Shown: positions 8,580 through 19,041, numbered from the stretch's first letter. The stretch: 64,000 nucleotides of DNA from Acinetobacter calcoaceticus (GCF_900520355.1 NZ_LS999521.1:3782001-3846000); one strand, 5' to 3'. Numbers and translations are program-made. The notes: generated from the letters alone by a model not told the origin.

Positions 8580-9356
8580 TTATTGATTTTTAAAATTTGG
8601 CTGGCGTTTTTCAACGAAAGCCTGCATTCCTTCTTTTTGGTCAGATGTCGCAAAAATTGAATGGAACATACGTCGCTCAAAGCGTAAACCTTCGGTTAGA
8701 TTCACTTCATAAGCTCGGTTAATGGTTTCTTTGAGCATCATGTTTGCAGTTAAAGATCGTGCTGCAATTTTTTCTGCTGCTTGTAGGGTTTGTTCAAGTA
8801 ACTCTTCTTTGCTAAAAACGCGTGCAACCAAACCACTTTGCTCTGCTTCAACTGCACCCATTTGACGAGCGGTAAAGCACATTTCCATTGCTTTGGCTTT
8901 ACCAATCGCATGAGTTAAGCGTTGTGTACCACCAATACCCGGAATTACACCTAAAGTAACTTCGGGTAAGCCAAACTTGGCGTTATCGGCACAATAGATA
9001 AAGTCACACATGAGTGCTAACTCACAACCACCACCCAACGCATAGCCACTGACTGCTGCAATTAGAGGTTTACGGCGCTGGGCAATACGGTCTGCAAGAT
9101 GAAAAAAATCATCAAAATAAATATCTGGAAATGTAAGATCTGCCATTTCTTTAATATCGGCCCCAGCGGCAAAAGCTTTTTCAGAGCCTGCCAACACCAT
9201 ACAACCAATTTCACGATCTTTTTCGAGCTGATCTAATGCCTGATTAATTTCACTAATTAATTCGCTGTTTAAAGCATTGAGCGCTTGAGGGCGATTTAAT
9301 GTAATCAGTCCAACTCCATTACGCTTTTCTAATAAAATACTTTGCCACTGCATCAT
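8580..9356 (-). CDS. Enoyl-CoA hydratase (short crotonase family)
   Basis: This 258-residue crotonase hydrates an α,β-unsaturated acyl-CoA, in this operon probably methacrylyl-CoA. Visible motifs are SEKAFAAGADIKEMADLTF, AVSGYALGGGCELALMCDF and FGLPEVTLGVIPGIGGTQRL, which hold the oxyanion-hole glycines and both catalytic glutamates (CEL and PEV). Two consecutive ATGs lie at 9356 and 9353; the AAGGAA site suits the second slightly better. It lies between the acyl-CoA dehydrogenase and the hydroxyacyl-CoA hydrolase genes, matching the order of reactions in valine catabolism. Confidence 0.88.
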   Translation of the reverse strand: MMQWQSILLEKRNGVGLITLNRPQALNALNSELISEINQALDQLEKDREIGCMVLAGSEKAFAAGADIKEMADLTFPDIYFDDFFHLADRIAQRRKPLIAAVSGYALGGGCELALMCDFIYCADNAKFGLPEVTLGVIPGIGGTQRLTHAIGKAKAMEMCFTARQMGAVEAEQSGLVARVFSKEELLEQTLQAAEKIAARSLTANMMLKETINRAYEVNLTEGLRFERRMFHSIFATSDQKEGMQAFVEKRQPNFKNQ

Positions 9357-9374
9357 TTATTCCTTGTTCTGGTT

Positions 9375-10502
9375 TTATAGACTACGTGCAATCACTAAAC
9401 GCTGAATATCACTCGTGCCTTCATAAATTTGACAAATGCGGGCATCACGATAGATACGTTCAATCGGGAAGTCTTTGAGATAGCCATAGCCGCCAAACAC
9501 TTGTAAGGCGCTCGAACACACACGTTCAGTCATTTCTGAAGCAAATAACTTGGCCATTGAGGCTTCATTTAGACACGGTTGACCTGCTTCTTTTAAACGT
9601 GCAGCGTAGTGAACCAGTTGTCGGGCTGCTTCAATTTCGGTTGCCATACTAGCAAGGCGAAATGCAATTGCTTGGTGCTCAAAAATTGGTTTGCCAAAAG
9701 TGATACGCTCTTTGGCATAGTGCGTCGCTTCTTCCAGCGCAGCACGTGCCAAACCTACCGCTTGCGCTGCAATACCAATACGACCACCTTCTAAATTGGC
9801 AAGTGCAATTTTTAAACCTTCACCTTCTTTGCCCAGTATTAAGCTTTTATGAATGCGCACATCTGTCAGTGCAATCTGGCAGGTATCTGAAGCATGTAGG
9901 CCTAGTTTTTCTTCAACACGAATCACTTCATAACCCGGTGTATCGCGTGGGACTAAAAATGCACTAATCCCCTTTTTACCTGCACTCGGATCGGTTACTG
10001 CAAACACAATAATCACGCCCGCATTATTGCCAGAGGTAATAAACTGCTTCGCTCCATTTAAAATGTAATCATCGCCATCTTTAACCGCACGGGTTTTAAG
10101 AGCTGCTGCATCAGAGCCAGTATGTGGTTCAGTTAAGGCAAAAGCGCCGATCATCTCACCTTGTGCCAAAGGTTTTAAAAACCGCTCTTTTTGCTCGTCA
10201 GTACCAAATTTTAAAATAGGTACACAGCCAACTGAGTTATGTACGCTCATAATAGTCGAGGTTGCGCCATCTGCTGCGGCAACTTCTTCAAGTGCCAATA
10301 CATAGGCTAAATTGCCCGTGTCTGAACCGCCCCATTGCTCTGAAACAAGCATCCCCATAAAACCAAGTTGCCCCATTTGAGCCAAGGTTTCTTTCGGGAA
10401 GGTTCCTTCTCGGTCCCAATCACTGGCATTGGGTTTGATTTGTTCTTGGGCGAAACTTTTCGCCATGTCACGAATGAGTAATTGTTCTTCGGTAAATTGC
10501 AT
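9375..10502 (-). CDS. Acyl-CoA dehydrogenase, probably isobutyryl-CoA type
   Basis: The 375-residue flavoenzyme is full length. It shows [20 protein letters not shown], then [15 protein letters not shown], and near the C-terminus [20 protein letters not shown] followed by [18 protein letters not shown]. The Glu in YEGTSDIQ is at the usual position of the catalytic base in short- and branched-chain acyl-CoA dehydrogenases. It would introduce the double bond into isobutyryl-CoA, with electrons going to ETF. The operon context (mmsA, mmsB, hydratase, hydrolase) supports the valine assignment over a general β-oxidation role, but related 2-methylbutyryl-CoA could also be used. Confidence 0.88.
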   Translation of the reverse strand: MQFTEEQLLIRDMAKSFAQEQIKPNASDWDREGTFPKETLAQMGQLGFMGMLVSEQWGGSDTGNLAYVLALEEVAAADGATSTIMSVHNSVGCVPILKFGTDEQKERFLKPLAQGEMIGAFALTEPHTGSDAAALKTRAVKDGDDYILNGAKQFITSGNNAGVIIVFAVTDPSAGKKGISAFLVPRDTPGYEVIRVEEKLGLHASDTCQIALTDVRIHKSLILGKEGEGLKIALANLEGGRIGIAAQAVGLARAALEEATHYAKERITFGKPIFEHQAIAFRLASMATEIEAARQLVHYAARLKEAGQPCLNEASMAKLFASEMTERVCSSALQVFGGYGYLKDFPIERIYRDARICQIYEGTSDIQRLVIARSL

Positions 10503-10513
10503 TGTTATTTCCT

Positions 10514-12160
10514 TTACCCTGCTTTAGCTTGTTGTTTAGCAATTTCCTGATTACGCAGTAAAAAGCGCTGAATTTTACCACTTGGAGTTTTAGGTAATTC
10601 ACTCAAAAATTCAACTAAACGTGGGTAGGCATGTGCAGAAAGTCGTTTTTTTACAAATTGGCTGAGTTCTTCCGCAAGTGTATCTGAGGGTTGAACGCCC
10701 GAAGCTAAAATCACAAAAGCCTTAACGACTTCGGTACGGTCTGGGTCAGGCACTCCAATCACCGCTGCTTCAACCACAGCATCATGTTCGAGTAAGGCAC
10801 TTTCTACATCGAAAGGCCCAATACGGTAACCTGATGTGGTGATTACATCATCACTGCGCCCAACAAAGCTCATGCTGCCATCGGCATGTAATTCGGCAGT
10901 GTCTCCCGTTAGGTAGTAATGACCCACAAAAGGTGATTTTCGGCTTTCTTTATAGCCACCAAACCACATCATCGGAGACTGGCTAATATCGACCGCTAAA
11001 ATTCCCGGTGTATCTTCTGGAAGCTCTTCACCTTGTTCATTAACAATGGCAACGCGATAGCCCGGACTTGGGAAACCTGCCGCACCTGCACGTATTTCAT
11101 GTTTTAAACCATGATGATTACACACCACCATGCCCACTTCGGTTTGTCCGTAATGGTCATAAATCGGAGCATCAAGGACTTGTTTAAACCAACGAATTAC
11201 TTCTGGGTTAAGCGGCTCACCTGCACTGCTAACAACACGGAATAGTCCTTTTAACGGCGCCATTTGTGCTGGATCAGCCGCCATCATCATACGGTAAGCA
11301 GTCGGCGCCCCTGCCAAATTGGTAATTTTATAGTCTGTCACAATTTGGCATAGACTATCTGTGCTAAAACCACCTTCATAAAATAAAGTGGCATGACCCA
11401 AGAATAACGGCCCAGTAATCGCATAGTACAGACCATAAGCCCAACCCGGATCTGCAATATTCCAAAAAGAGTCTTCTTCGGTTAAACCAATGGCATCTTG
11501 CATATATCGACCAAAGGCAATCAGTGCTTTTAATGGCACTTCCAATGGTTTCGCTGGCCCTGTAGTCCCTGAAGTAAACATCAGTAAAAAAGGATCTTGA
11601 ATGTTACGCATGACCAATTCGCATTGATCGGACTGCTGCTTCACTTCATTCCAGAAATTAAAATCATCTGCTTTGAGCGGAGTACCTTGTACATCGGCAA
11701 CCGTCACAATTGGAGGACATTTCTCAATTTCATCGAGCTTGCTGCGGTTACCTACATCGGTCACCACCAACTTGCTTTGTGCAAGCTGAATACGATGCTC
11801 AATTGCCTTTGGGCCAAACGCAGTAAATAATGGTTGGTAAACAGCACCAATTCGCCAAGCCGCAAAAATAGTCACAAGCAATTCTGGTGTTCTTGGTAAT
11901 AAACCTGAAATACGGTCACCTGCTTTCACACCTTGTGATTTTAAGAAGTTAGCAAACTGACTCGACCACTCTTTTAATTCACGGAAGGTATATTGCTCTT
12001 TTCGGCCGTCTTTTCCTTGCCAATACAGCGCAATTTTGTCGCCATCTGCGTGTCTATCACAGCATTCATAACAGGCATTTAATGCATCGAGTGAGCCTGA
12101 TAGCATTTGTTTTGCGGTACTTTCCAAATCGAAAGCTTGCACAGCATTTTGATAATCCAT
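10514..12160 (-). CDS. AMP-forming acyl-CoA synthetase
   Basis: The 548-residue ANL-family ligase has the P-loop [18 protein letters not shown], the [18 protein letters not shown] block and the [20 protein letters not shown] hinge. Near the end GKIQRF holds the conserved catalytic lysine. It resembles acetyl-/medium-chain acyl-CoA synthetases. Within this operon it probably activates a short branched acid such as isobutyrate, giving the substrate for the dehydrogenase 11 bp downstream. The exact acid is not readable from sequence. Confidence 0.85.
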   Translation of the reverse strand: MDYQNAVQAFDLESTAKQMLSGSLDALNACYECCDRHADGDKIALYWQGKDGRKEQYTFRELKEWSSQFANFLKSQGVKAGDRISGLLPRTPELLVTIFAAWRIGAVYQPLFTAFGPKAIEHRIQLAQSKLVVTDVGNRSKLDEIEKCPPIVTVADVQGTPLKADDFNFWNEVKQQSDQCELVMRNIQDPFLLMFTSGTTGPAKPLEVPLKALIAFGRYMQDAIGLTEEDSFWNIADPGWAYGLYYAITGPLFLGHATLFYEGGFSTDSLCQIVTDYKITNLAGAPTAYRMMMAADPAQMAPLKGLFRVVSSAGEPLNPEVIRWFKQVLDAPIYDHYGQTEVGMVVCNHHGLKHEIRAGAAGFPSPGYRVAIVNEQGEELPEDTPGILAVDISQSPMMWFGGYKESRKSPFVGHYYLTGDTAELHADGSMSFVGRSDDVITTSGYRIGPFDVESALLEHDAVVEAAVIGVPDPDRTEVVKAFVILASGVQPSDTLAEELSQFVKKRLSAHAYPRLVEFLSELPKTPSGKIQRFLLRNQEIAKQQAKAG

Positions 12161-12239
12161 AATTCTTTTCCCTCAGTCCGGATTTGTTGTTATTCACGAC
12201 AGGGTTTAATTGAGTTAAAGCCATCCTTTGGCTTTGCCG

Positions 12240-13130
12240 TTATGCCTCTTGAGGCAGGTATTGCTGAATAATGCTCGAAAAATCGAGATTGGCATTCCCG
12301 CGCATGCACATTTGCTGATAGAGCTGTTGCACCATGCCACCTAATACAACTGGCTGTTTGACTTGACCCGCGGCCTCTACAGCAAGTCCTAAATCTTTCA
12401 GCATCAGCTGAGTCGCAAAGCCATCTTGGTAACCTCGAGATGCTGGCGCATTTTCATTAATATGCGGCCATGGGTTACACACATCCGAGCTCCAGCAACG
12501 ACCGCTTGAGCTATTAATGACACCTGCCAATGCTTGCGGGTCAATGCCCAGCTTCACACCAAGTGCCATACCTTCGGCAACGGCAGCCATTGAAATACCC
12601 AAGATGAGGTTATTGCAGATTTTGGCAATTTGCCCTGCACCGACCTCACCACAATGAACAATATTTTTGCCCATGTGGCTGAGCACAGGTTTCACTTCAT
12701 TAAAAGTTTGCTCATCGGCACCCACCATAAAGGTTAGAGTCCCCGCTTGAGCACCAATGGTCCCACCTGAAACTGGTGCATCACAGATTTTAATATTTTT
12801 GCTCTGCGCAACAGCGGCAATATCTTTAATGGTTTGCGGGTCAATGGTACTGCTATCAATGCATAAGCTACCCGCTTTTAGCACCTCTAATACACCATTT
12901 TCACCCAAGTAAACTTCTTTAACATGCTTTGCCGCGGGCAACATGCTAATGACCACATCTGCTTGTTTCGCGGCCGCCTGTGGGCTGTCACATACCACGC
13001 CACCCGCCTCGGCAAAGTGCTGAATTGCCACTTCACTGAGGTCATAACCATAAACTTTGATTCCGGCTTTAAGTAGGTTATGGGCCATTCTGCCGCCCAT
13101 ATTTCCTAGACCGATAAAGGCGATATTCAT
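12240..13130 (-). CDS. mmsB: 3-hydroxyisobutyrate dehydrogenase
   Basis: The 296-residue NAD-dependent β-hydroxyacid dehydrogenase oxidises 3-hydroxyisobutyrate to methylmalonate semialdehyde. It begins with the Rossmann motif FIGLGNMGGRMAHNL (residues 5–19). The family substrate-binding signature CDAPVSGGTIGAQAGTL lies near residue 117, and GQIAKICNNLILG contains the catalytic lysine. The gene is 11 bp downstream of mmsA, as in the mmsAB operon of Pseudomonas. Confidence 0.93.
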   Translation of the reverse strand: MNIAFIGLGNMGGRMAHNLLKAGIKVYGYDLSEVAIQHFAEAGGVVCDSPQAAAKQADVVISMLPAAKHVKEVYLGENGVLEVLKAGSLCIDSSTIDPQTIKDIAAVAQSKNIKICDAPVSGGTIGAQAGTLTFMVGADEQTFNEVKPVLSHMGKNIVHCGEVGAGQIAKICNNLILGISMAAVAEGMALGVKLGIDPQALAGVINSSSGRCWSSDVCNPWPHINENAPASRGYQDGFATQLMLKDLGLAVEAAGQVKQPVVLGGMVQQLYQQMCMRGNANLDFSSIIQQYLPQEA

Positions 13131-13141
13131 CCGTGATCCCC

Positions 13142-14659
13142 TTAACGTAAACTAATGGTTGTGTTTACTGCACCAACCTCATGGCTGTCTTCAAACCAAC
13201 GACTGGTAATAGTTTTGGTTTGGGTATAGAACTGTACAGCCTGTTTGCCGTATGGTCCCAAATCACCAAGTTTTGAACCTCTTGAACCAGTAAAACTAAA
13301 GAAAGGCACTGGCACAGGAATTGGAATATTGATGCCGACTTGACCAATATCAATTAAGTTCTGGAAAGTACGCGCAATCGCACCGCTTTGCGTAAATAAG
13401 CCGACACCGTTACCAAATGGGTTAGCATTGATTAAAGCAATCGCTTCCTCAAGTGTATCTACGCAAATAATTGAAAGTACAGGTCCAAAGACTTCTTCTT
13501 TATAAATACGCATGTCGGTATTTACGCCACTAAAAATCGTCGCGCCTACAAAGTTGCCTGATTCATAGCCTTGAACTTGAACATCGCGACCATCGAGTAG
13601 TAGTTCTGCGCCTTGCTCAACACCGCTATTAATCAAATCAAGCACACGCGCTTTGGCACGTTTTGAAATGACAGGGCCAATATCGGTATTAGGCTCATGA
13701 CCTGCATTCACTTTTAAGGTTTTCGCTTTTTCGACTAACTCTTGAATCCACTGTTTGCTTTCACCCACCATGATTGCAACCGACAATGCCATACAGCGCT
13801 GCCCTGCTGCACCAAACGCTGCGCCCACCAAGGCATTTAAGGTTTGTTCTTTATTGGCATCTGGCATGACAGCCACATGGTTTTTTGCACCCATCATCGA
13901 CTGCACACGTTTGCCATGTTGCCCTGCAAGGTTATAAACATGCGTTCCGACAGCAGTTGAACCCACAAATGAAATCGCTTTAATGTCTTTATGCGTACAT
14001 AAACGGTCAACCACTTCTTTACCGCCATGCACAACGTTAAGTACACCTGCCGGAATGCCTGCTTGAATCGCAAGCTCAACCAGCATCATGGTTGATAACG
14101 GATCTTGTTCTGATGGTTTTAAAACAAAGGTATTGCCACACACGATTGCCATTGGGAACATCCACAGCGGAATCATGGCAGGGAAATTAAACGGCGTAAT
14201 GCCAGCACAAACACCCAAAGGTTGCTGCAAAGTATAAGTGTCTACACCACGTGCCACACCCTCGACATATTCACCCATTTGTAGAGTACCGATTGAACAA
14301 GCATGTTCAACCACCTCTAAACCACGTTGAATATCGCCTTCTGCATCTGCCAAGGTTTTGCCTTGTTCAGCCGTCAGTACCTGCGCAATTTCCTTCATAT
14401 TGGTACGAATTAAGTCTTGTAACTTAAGCATAATTCGCATGCGTGCCTGAATTGGGGTTTGGCGCCAAGAAGCGAAAGCATCTTGTGCAGCTTGAATGGC
14501 AGCATCGACTTCTTGAACCGTTGCAAATGGCACACGACCAATTACTTCCTGAGTCGCAGGGTTAATAATGTCTTGCCATTTCTGTGTTTCAGATTCGATA
14601 AATTGTCCGTTAATGAGTAATTTAGCGGTTTCCAATTCGATTTTTTGGATTGTGTTCAT
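13142..14659 (-). CDS. mmsA: Methylmalonate-semialdehyde dehydrogenase (CoA-acylating)
   Basis: This aldehyde-dehydrogenase-family enzyme of about 505 residues converts methylmalonate semialdehyde to propionyl-CoA. The catalytic cysteine lies in GAAGQRCMALSVAI, and the C-terminal FTGSRGSKLGDLGPYGKQAV block is typical of MmsA. I prefer the ATG at 14659 (MNTIQKIELE) because a GGAG site lies 6 bp upstream; the ATG at 14677 lacks one. It is the first gene of the operon, divergent from the LysR gene. Its product, propionyl-CoA, would feed the methylcitrate operon found 30 kb away in this window. Confidence 0.93.
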   Translation of the reverse strand: MNTIQKIELETAKLLINGQFIESETQKWQDIINPATQEVIGRVPFATVQEVDAAIQAAQDAFASWRQTPIQARMRIMLKLQDLIRTNMKEIAQVLTAEQGKTLADAEGDIQRGLEVVEHACSIGTLQMGEYVEGVARGVDTYTLQQPLGVCAGITPFNFPAMIPLWMFPMAIVCGNTFVLKPSEQDPLSTMMLVELAIQAGIPAGVLNVVHGGKEVVDRLCTHKDIKAISFVGSTAVGTHVYNLAGQHGKRVQSMMGAKNHVAVMPDANKEQTLNALVGAAFGAAGQRCMALSVAIMVGESKQWIQELVEKAKTLKVNAGHEPNTDIGPVISKRAKARVLDLINSGVEQGAELLLDGRDVQVQGYESGNFVGATIFSGVNTDMRIYKEEVFGPVLSIICVDTLEEAIALINANPFGNGVGLFTQSGAIARTFQNLIDIGQVGINIPIPVPVPFFSFTGSRGSKLGDLGPYGKQAVQFYTQTKTITSRWFEDSHEVGAVNTTISLR

Positions 14660-14825
14660 AACCTCTCCGTAGGCCATATTTTTATTGTGTTCAATTATTA
14701 GAAAATACTTTTTGATCGTATTTTCTTTATTTCAGTTTCAATTGAGACTAACAAAGAAATCTTTGACCACCAACGGAAATTCATGCACGATTGATGTGCA
14801 AATATGCACAGGGATTACAATAAAA

Positions 14826-15707
14826 ATGAAAGTGGATTGGGATCATCTACATTTTTTTCTGGTTTTAGCTCGCACTAAAACCCTAACCAATGCCGCGCGT
14901 ATTATTGGGGTAGAACATAGTACGGTTGCAAGACGGATTCAGGCGCTAGAACTCGCTTTAGGTACGACGTTATTTAAGCGCGAAGCCACTGGTTATGAGT
15001 TGACTTTGGAAGGGATGGCACTGGTTCCTCGTGTTGAACAAATGGAACAAGCTTTCTTACAAATTGAAAAACCGCATCAACCTTTACAAGGTCGTGTGCG
15101 AATTGGCACACCTGAAGGCTTTGGTACCGCATTTTTAGCCCGCTTACTAGCAGAGTTCTCTATCCAATATCCTCTGCTTACCATCGACCTGATTCCAGTG
15201 CCAAAAATGATTAAGCTCTCACACCGTGAAGCCGACATTGTGGTGTCAATTGACCGCCCAACTTCTGGGCCCTACATCATTACGCGCTTGTCTGACTATT
15301 GTTTAAAAATTTATGGTAGCAAAAACTATCTGGCTCAAAACCCGCCTATTTGCGGTTTAGAAGATTTAACCCAGCATCGCTTCGTGAATTATATTGATGA
15401 TCTGGTCTATAGCCCCGAGCTGTACTGTTTAGAGCGCTTGCCCTTAAAGCTTAATGCCAACTTCCGTAGTAGTAGTATTTTGGCCCAACAAATTGCGGTG
15501 AGTGCTGGCGCAGGCCTTGCGATTTTGCCCAAGTTTTTAGCAGATGATAAACCAGAACTTGACGTCGTTTTAGAACAGCAAGTTCGCTTTACCCATACCT
15601 TCTGGATGCTGACTTTTGTTGATTTACAACATGAACCACGCATTAAACTGGTTTGGGATTATTTGCGTAAACAAGCCGATCAATATCAACATTTACTGGT
15701 TGACTAA
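14826..15707 (+). CDS. LysR-family transcriptional regulator
   Basis: The 293-residue protein has an N-terminal winged helix-turn-helix (LHFFLVLARTKTLTNAARI through VEHSTVARRIQALELALG) and a LysR-type effector-binding domain. I chose the ATG at 14826 (MKVDWDHLHF), which puts the helix-turn-helix at the usual distance from the N-terminus; the longer frame from 14685 is unlikely. It diverges from mmsA, so it probably controls the branched-chain catabolic operon, perhaps in response to 3-hydroxyisobutyrate or an acyl-CoA. The inducer is inference. Confidence 0.88.
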   Translation: MKVDWDHLHFFLVLARTKTLTNAARIIGVEHSTVARRIQALELALGTTLFKREATGYELTLEGMALVPRVEQMEQAFLQIEKPHQPLQGRVRIGTPEGFGTAFLARLLAEFSIQYPLLTIDLIPVPKMIKLSHREADIVVSIDRPTSGPYIITRLSDYCLKIYGSKNYLAQNPPICGLEDLTQHRFVNYIDDLVYSPELYCLERLPLKLNANFRSSSILAQQIAVSAGAGLAILPKFLADDKPELDVVLEQQVRFTHTFWMLTFVDLQHEPRIKLVWDYLRKQADQYQHLLVD

Positions 15708-15717
15708 AAATCTGAAT

Positions 15718-15750
15718 AAAAAAGCCAATCATAGTAGATCGGCTTTTTTG
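15718..15750. terminator. Bidirectional intrinsic terminator
   Basis: AAAAAAGCC and GGCTTTTTT flank a short loop between the convergent LysR and permease genes. A closely similar hairpin (AAAAAGCCAATC…) follows the second permease at 17531–17560, so the terminator appears to have been copied with the gene. Confidence 0.8.
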
Positions 15751-15763
15751 AAATTATTAATAA

Positions 15764-17197
15764 TTAATCAAAAGTTTCTTGGACTAGTTTTTTCATGCGC
15801 GGTTTATAAAACACATAATAGCTAACACCTAAAACAACTAGCCATAATGGACTAACATATAATGCTTTTAAGGTATCTGGCTCTAGTGCCAAAATCACTA
15901 AAGTGAACAAGAAAAATGCAATGACAACATACGCCATCAACACCCCGCCCGGCATTTTAAAGGTCGATTTAGCATGTAGCTCTGGACTCAACTTACGGTA
16001 ACGTAAATAGCACGCCATGATCAGAAGCCATACGCTAATAAAGAGAATCACACAGAGTGAACTTGCCAAAGTAAATGCTTCCATCGTGTTAGGCACGAAG
16101 TACTGAAGTACCGCCCCACCCATAATGAAAATACATGAGAAGATTAAACCATTTGAAGGTACGGCACGTTTTGATAAACGCCCCAATGCACTTGGCGCCT
16201 GACCATCTTTCGATAAACCGAACAGCATACGACTGGTTGAAAACACACCGCTGTTCATAGAAGACATGACCGAAGACAACACCACCAAGTTCATAATGAT
16301 GGCAGAAACCGGAATACCCGCATTTAAGAACAACTCAACAAACGGGCTTTTATCTGCGCGAATGTGATCCCATGGTGTCACTGACATCACGACAAAAAGT
16401 GCTAATACATAGAATAAAATAATACGAATTGGAATCGCATTAATTGCTTTTGGCAGATTTTTCTCTGGATCTTTGGTTTCAGCGGCTGTTGTACCAATCA
16501 GCTCAACACCAATAAAGGCAAATACGGCAATCTGGAAACCCGCCAAAAACCCACTTACCCCTTTCGGGAATAAGCCACCATGCGACCACACATTACTTAC
16601 ACTCACGACCTGACCATGAGGAGCTTGGAAGTGAGTTAAAATCATATAACCACCCACACCAATCAGGCCAATAATAGCCAAGATCTTAATGAGTGCGAAC
16701 CAGAATTCAACTTCACCAAACAACTTCACAGTAAGAAGGTTAAGCCCTAAAACGAAGAGTACACAGCCTGCACTAATCATGGCCTGTTGCATGGGTGAGA
16801 AACTTGTGCCCTCTGGCAGCCAGAAACTTAAATAGTTAATGACGGCAGAAAGATCGGCAATACCCACTAACACCCAGCCTAACCAATAGGTCCAGCCTAT
16901 ATAGTAGCCAGCCCCTGGGCCGATTAAGTCGTATGCCATATCGACAAATGATTTGTAATGTAAGTTAGCAAGCAGTAGTTCACCCAATGCACGCATCAGA
17001 AAAAAGAACATGCCACCAATTAACATGTAAATCACGAGAATTGAAGGACCTGCGAGGGAGATTGTTTTGCCCGACCCCATAAATAAGCCGGTTCCAATTG
17101 CGCCGCCAATTGCAATCATTTGTAGATGGCGATTATTTAATTTCCGTTGTAAATGATCAGGGGAGCTTGCCTCATCTGAATGATGAACCATTGTCAT
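15764..17197 (-). CDS. Amino acid permease, CycA-like, copy 1
   Basis: The 477-residue APC-family transporter has 12 predicted membrane segments and the signature GAIGTGLFMGSGKTISLAGPS at the N-terminus. It resembles CycA-type H+ symporters for D-alanine, D-serine and glycine. Copy 2 (17569–19008) is nearly identical over most of its length; the differences cluster near the N-terminus, in the central loops and at the C-terminus. The gene has its own AAGGA site and a hairpin leader. The neighbouring alanine racemase and D-amino-acid dehydrogenase support D-alanine as a substrate. Confidence 0.88.
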   Translation of the reverse strand: MTMVHHSDEASSPDHLQRKLNNRHLQMIAIGGAIGTGLFMGSGKTISLAGPSILVIYMLIGGMFFFLMRALGELLLANLHYKSFVDMAYDLIGPGAGYYIGWTYWLGWVLVGIADLSAVINYLSFWLPEGTSFSPMQQAMISAGCVLFVLGLNLLTVKLFGEVEFWFALIKILAIIGLIGVGGYMILTHFQAPHGQVVSVSNVWSHGGLFPKGVSGFLAGFQIAVFAFIGVELIGTTAAETKDPEKNLPKAINAIPIRIILFYVLALFVVMSVTPWDHIRADKSPFVELFLNAGIPVSAIIMNLVVLSSVMSSMNSGVFSTSRMLFGLSKDGQAPSALGRLSKRAVPSNGLIFSCIFIMGGAVLQYFVPNTMEAFTLASSLCVILFISVWLLIMACYLRYRKLSPELHAKSTFKMPGGVLMAYVVIAFFLFTLVILALEPDTLKALYVSPLWLVVLGVSYYVFYKPRMKKLVQETFD

Positions 17198-17232
17198 ATT
17201 AGAAGTCCTTTTTATATTTTGCTTAACTTAAA

Positions 17233-17280
17233 TCAGCAACCTATAGGGAGAAAAACGAACCGTATATCGTGGGTTGCTGA
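17233..17280 (-). promoter_or_regulatory. Leader hairpin of permease copy 1
   Basis: In the minus-strand transcript the arms TCAGCAACC and GGTTGCTGA form a perfect 9-bp stem around a 30-nt loop that contains TATACGGTTCG. It ends about 35 nt before the start codon. Permease copy 2 has the same element at 19042–19087 with the loop sequence conserved but the stem partly different. It may be a cis-acting RNA or an operator. Confidence 0.5.
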
Positions 17281-17360
17281 GTCTATACATCAGGACAGGA
17301 TGTTCAAGTATATTTTTCCTTAATTGATATATCGTTTGTCCTGTTTTTTTTTAAGTCACA

Positions 17361-17440
17361 TTATTTATGTACTGCCTTCACGGCAATTTTAATTAATTGC
17401 TCTGGATTCTCCAGATTAGCCGGAGTGTAGCATGCGATAA
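17361..17440 (-). pseudogene. Decayed 3' end of a second ridA gene
   Basis: Read on the minus strand this stretch encodes NPEQLIKIAVKAVHK and a stop, which aligns with the C-terminus of the intact RidA at 19171 (NPDWLIEIAVTAAQK). The DNA aligns over about 80 bp with no gaps and roughly two thirds identity. The rest of the gene is missing. It occupies the same place relative to permease copy 1's leader as ridA does relative to copy 2, so a permease–ridA unit was duplicated and one ridA lost. Confidence 0.7.
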
Positions 17441-17530
17441 TGCTATATGTACTTTCCCAATACCCTCAAAATCGCACCATTGGCTCAAAAATAAACAATA
17501 TTATTCCGATAAAAAATCAGATAAAAATGA

Positions 17531-17560
17531 AAAAAGCCAATCATGATAGATTGGCTTTTT
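17531..17560 (-). terminator. Intrinsic terminator of permease copy 2
   Basis: A perfect 12-bp stem AAAAAGCCAATC / GATTGGCTTTTT with loop ATGATA lies 8 bp after the stop codon of the second permease. Confidence 0.85.
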
Positions 17561-17568
17561 AATAAAAC

Positions 17569-19008
17569 TTAATGATCGTTGACGAGTTCGCGTCCTAGCT
17601 TTTTCAAGCGTGGTTTATAGAGCACGTGATAGGTGACTCCTAAAATGATCAACCATACTGGACTGATATAGAGTGCTTTCAAAGTATCTGGCTCGAGTGC
17701 CAAAATCACCAAAGTGAAAAGCATAAATGCTAGAACCAAATAGCTCATCCAAATGCCACCCGGCATTTTAAAATTTGATTTTTCATGTAATTCAGGACGT
17801 AATTTTCGATAGCGTAAATAGCACACCATGATGAGACTCCAGACACTAATGAATAGAATCACACAGAGTGAACTTGCCAGCGTAAATGCTTCCATGGTGT
17901 TTGGAACAAAGTACTGAAGTACCGCTCCACCCATGATAAAGATACAAGAGAAAATCAAACCATTTGAAGGCACGGCACGTTTTGATAAACGACCAAATGC
18001 ACCCGGTGCTTGACCATCTTTTGATAAACCAAACAGCATACGGCTGGTTGAAAACACACCGCTGTTCATTGAAGACATAACGGAAGATAGCACCACCAAG
18101 TTCATGATGATGGCAGAAACCGGAATACCCGCATTTAAGAATAACTCAACAAACGGGCTTTTATCTGCGCGAATGTGATCCCATGGTGTTACTGACATCA
18201 CAATAAAGAGCGCTAATACATAGAACAAAATAATACGTATCGGAATCGCGTTAATTGCTTTTGGTAAATTCTTCTCTGGATCTTTCGTTTCAGCAGCCGT
18301 TGTACCAATCAGTTCAACCCCGACAAAAGCAAAGACGGCTATCTGGAAACCAGCCAAGAAGCCTTCAGTACCTTTCGGGAATAAACCGCCATGCGACCAA
18401 ACATTACTCATGCTTGCAACAGCACCTTGCGGAGCTTGGAAATGGCTGAAAATCATGTAGCCACCCACACCAATCAAACCAATAATGGCCAAGATCTTAA
18501 TGAGTGCAAACCAGAATTCGATTTCACCAAACAAACGTACTGTCAGTAGGTTAAGACCCATCACAAACAATACACAGCCAGCACTAATCATGGCTTGTTG
18601 AGTTGGAGAGAAGCTCGCTCCATCGGGCAGCCAGAAACCTAAATAGTTAATGACCGCAGAAAGATCAGCAATACCCACCAACACCCAACCTAACCAATAG
18701 GTCCAGCCCAAATAATAACCAGCCCAAGGACCAATCAGATCATGAGCCATATCAACAAAAGATTTGTAATGCAGATTTGCAAGGAGCAACTCGCCCATTG
18801 CACGCATCAAAAAAAAGAACATTCCTCCAATAATCATATAGATCAAAAGGATTGAAGGACCTGCGAGGGAGATAGTTTTGCCTGAACCCATAAATAGGCC
18901 AGTTCCAATTGCACCGCCAATTGCAATCAGTTGTAAATGACGGTTAGACAATTTTCGTTGCAGATGATCAGGAGAATTTTCTGTATCTGAATGACGAGCC
19001 GTTGTCAT
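17569..19008 (-). CDS. Amino acid permease, CycA-like, copy 2
   Basis: The 479-residue APC-family permease is the paralogue of copy 1. It carries the same N-terminal GAIGTGLFMGSGKT motif and identical long stretches around FAFVGVELIGTTAAETKDPE and PWDHIRADKSPFVELF. The copies differ in conservative positions such as QLIAIGG versus QMIAIGG, and in the last 30 residues. It is the permease adjacent to intact ridA, dadX-like racemase and dadA, so it is likely the ancestral member of the D-alanine module. The second copy may differ in substrate or in expression. Confidence 0.88.
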   Translation of the reverse strand: MTTARHSDTENSPDHLQRKLSNRHLQLIAIGGAIGTGLFMGSGKTISLAGPSILLIYMIIGGMFFFLMRAMGELLLANLHYKSFVDMAHDLIGPWAGYYLGWTYWLGWVLVGIADLSAVINYLGFWLPDGASFSPTQQAMISAGCVLFVMGLNLLTVRLFGEIEFWFALIKILAIIGLIGVGGYMIFSHFQAPQGAVASMSNVWSHGGLFPKGTEGFLAGFQIAVFAFVGVELIGTTAAETKDPEKNLPKAINAIPIRIILFYVLALFIVMSVTPWDHIRADKSPFVELFLNAGIPVSAIIMNLVVLSSVMSSMNSGVFSTSRMLFGLSKDGQAPGAFGRLSKRAVPSNGLIFSCIFIMGGAVLQYFVPNTMEAFTLASSLCVILFISVWSLIMVCYLRYRKLRPELHEKSNFKMPGGIWMSYLVLAFMLFTLVILALEPDTLKALYISPVWLIILGVTYHVLYKPRLKKLGRELVNDH

Positions 19009-19041
19009 ATTAAAATTCCTTTTTAAATTCCTTTGTTAAGA

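Larger units (their letters stand above)
17198..17568. other. Spacer between the two permease genes
   Basis: This 371-base stretch holds the leader hairpin of permease copy 1 (17233–17280), a decayed ridA 3' end (17361–17440) and the terminator of copy 2 (17531–17560). No intact gene is present. Confidence 0.8.

Noticed and set aside
13165..14079. Additional minus-strand frames inside mmsA
   Set aside because: They overlap the clear MmsA frame on the same strand out of phase and show no recognisable domain.
17233..17280. Glycine riboswitch before the permease
   Set aside because: The element is one short hairpin without the tandem aptamer cores of glycine riboswitches.
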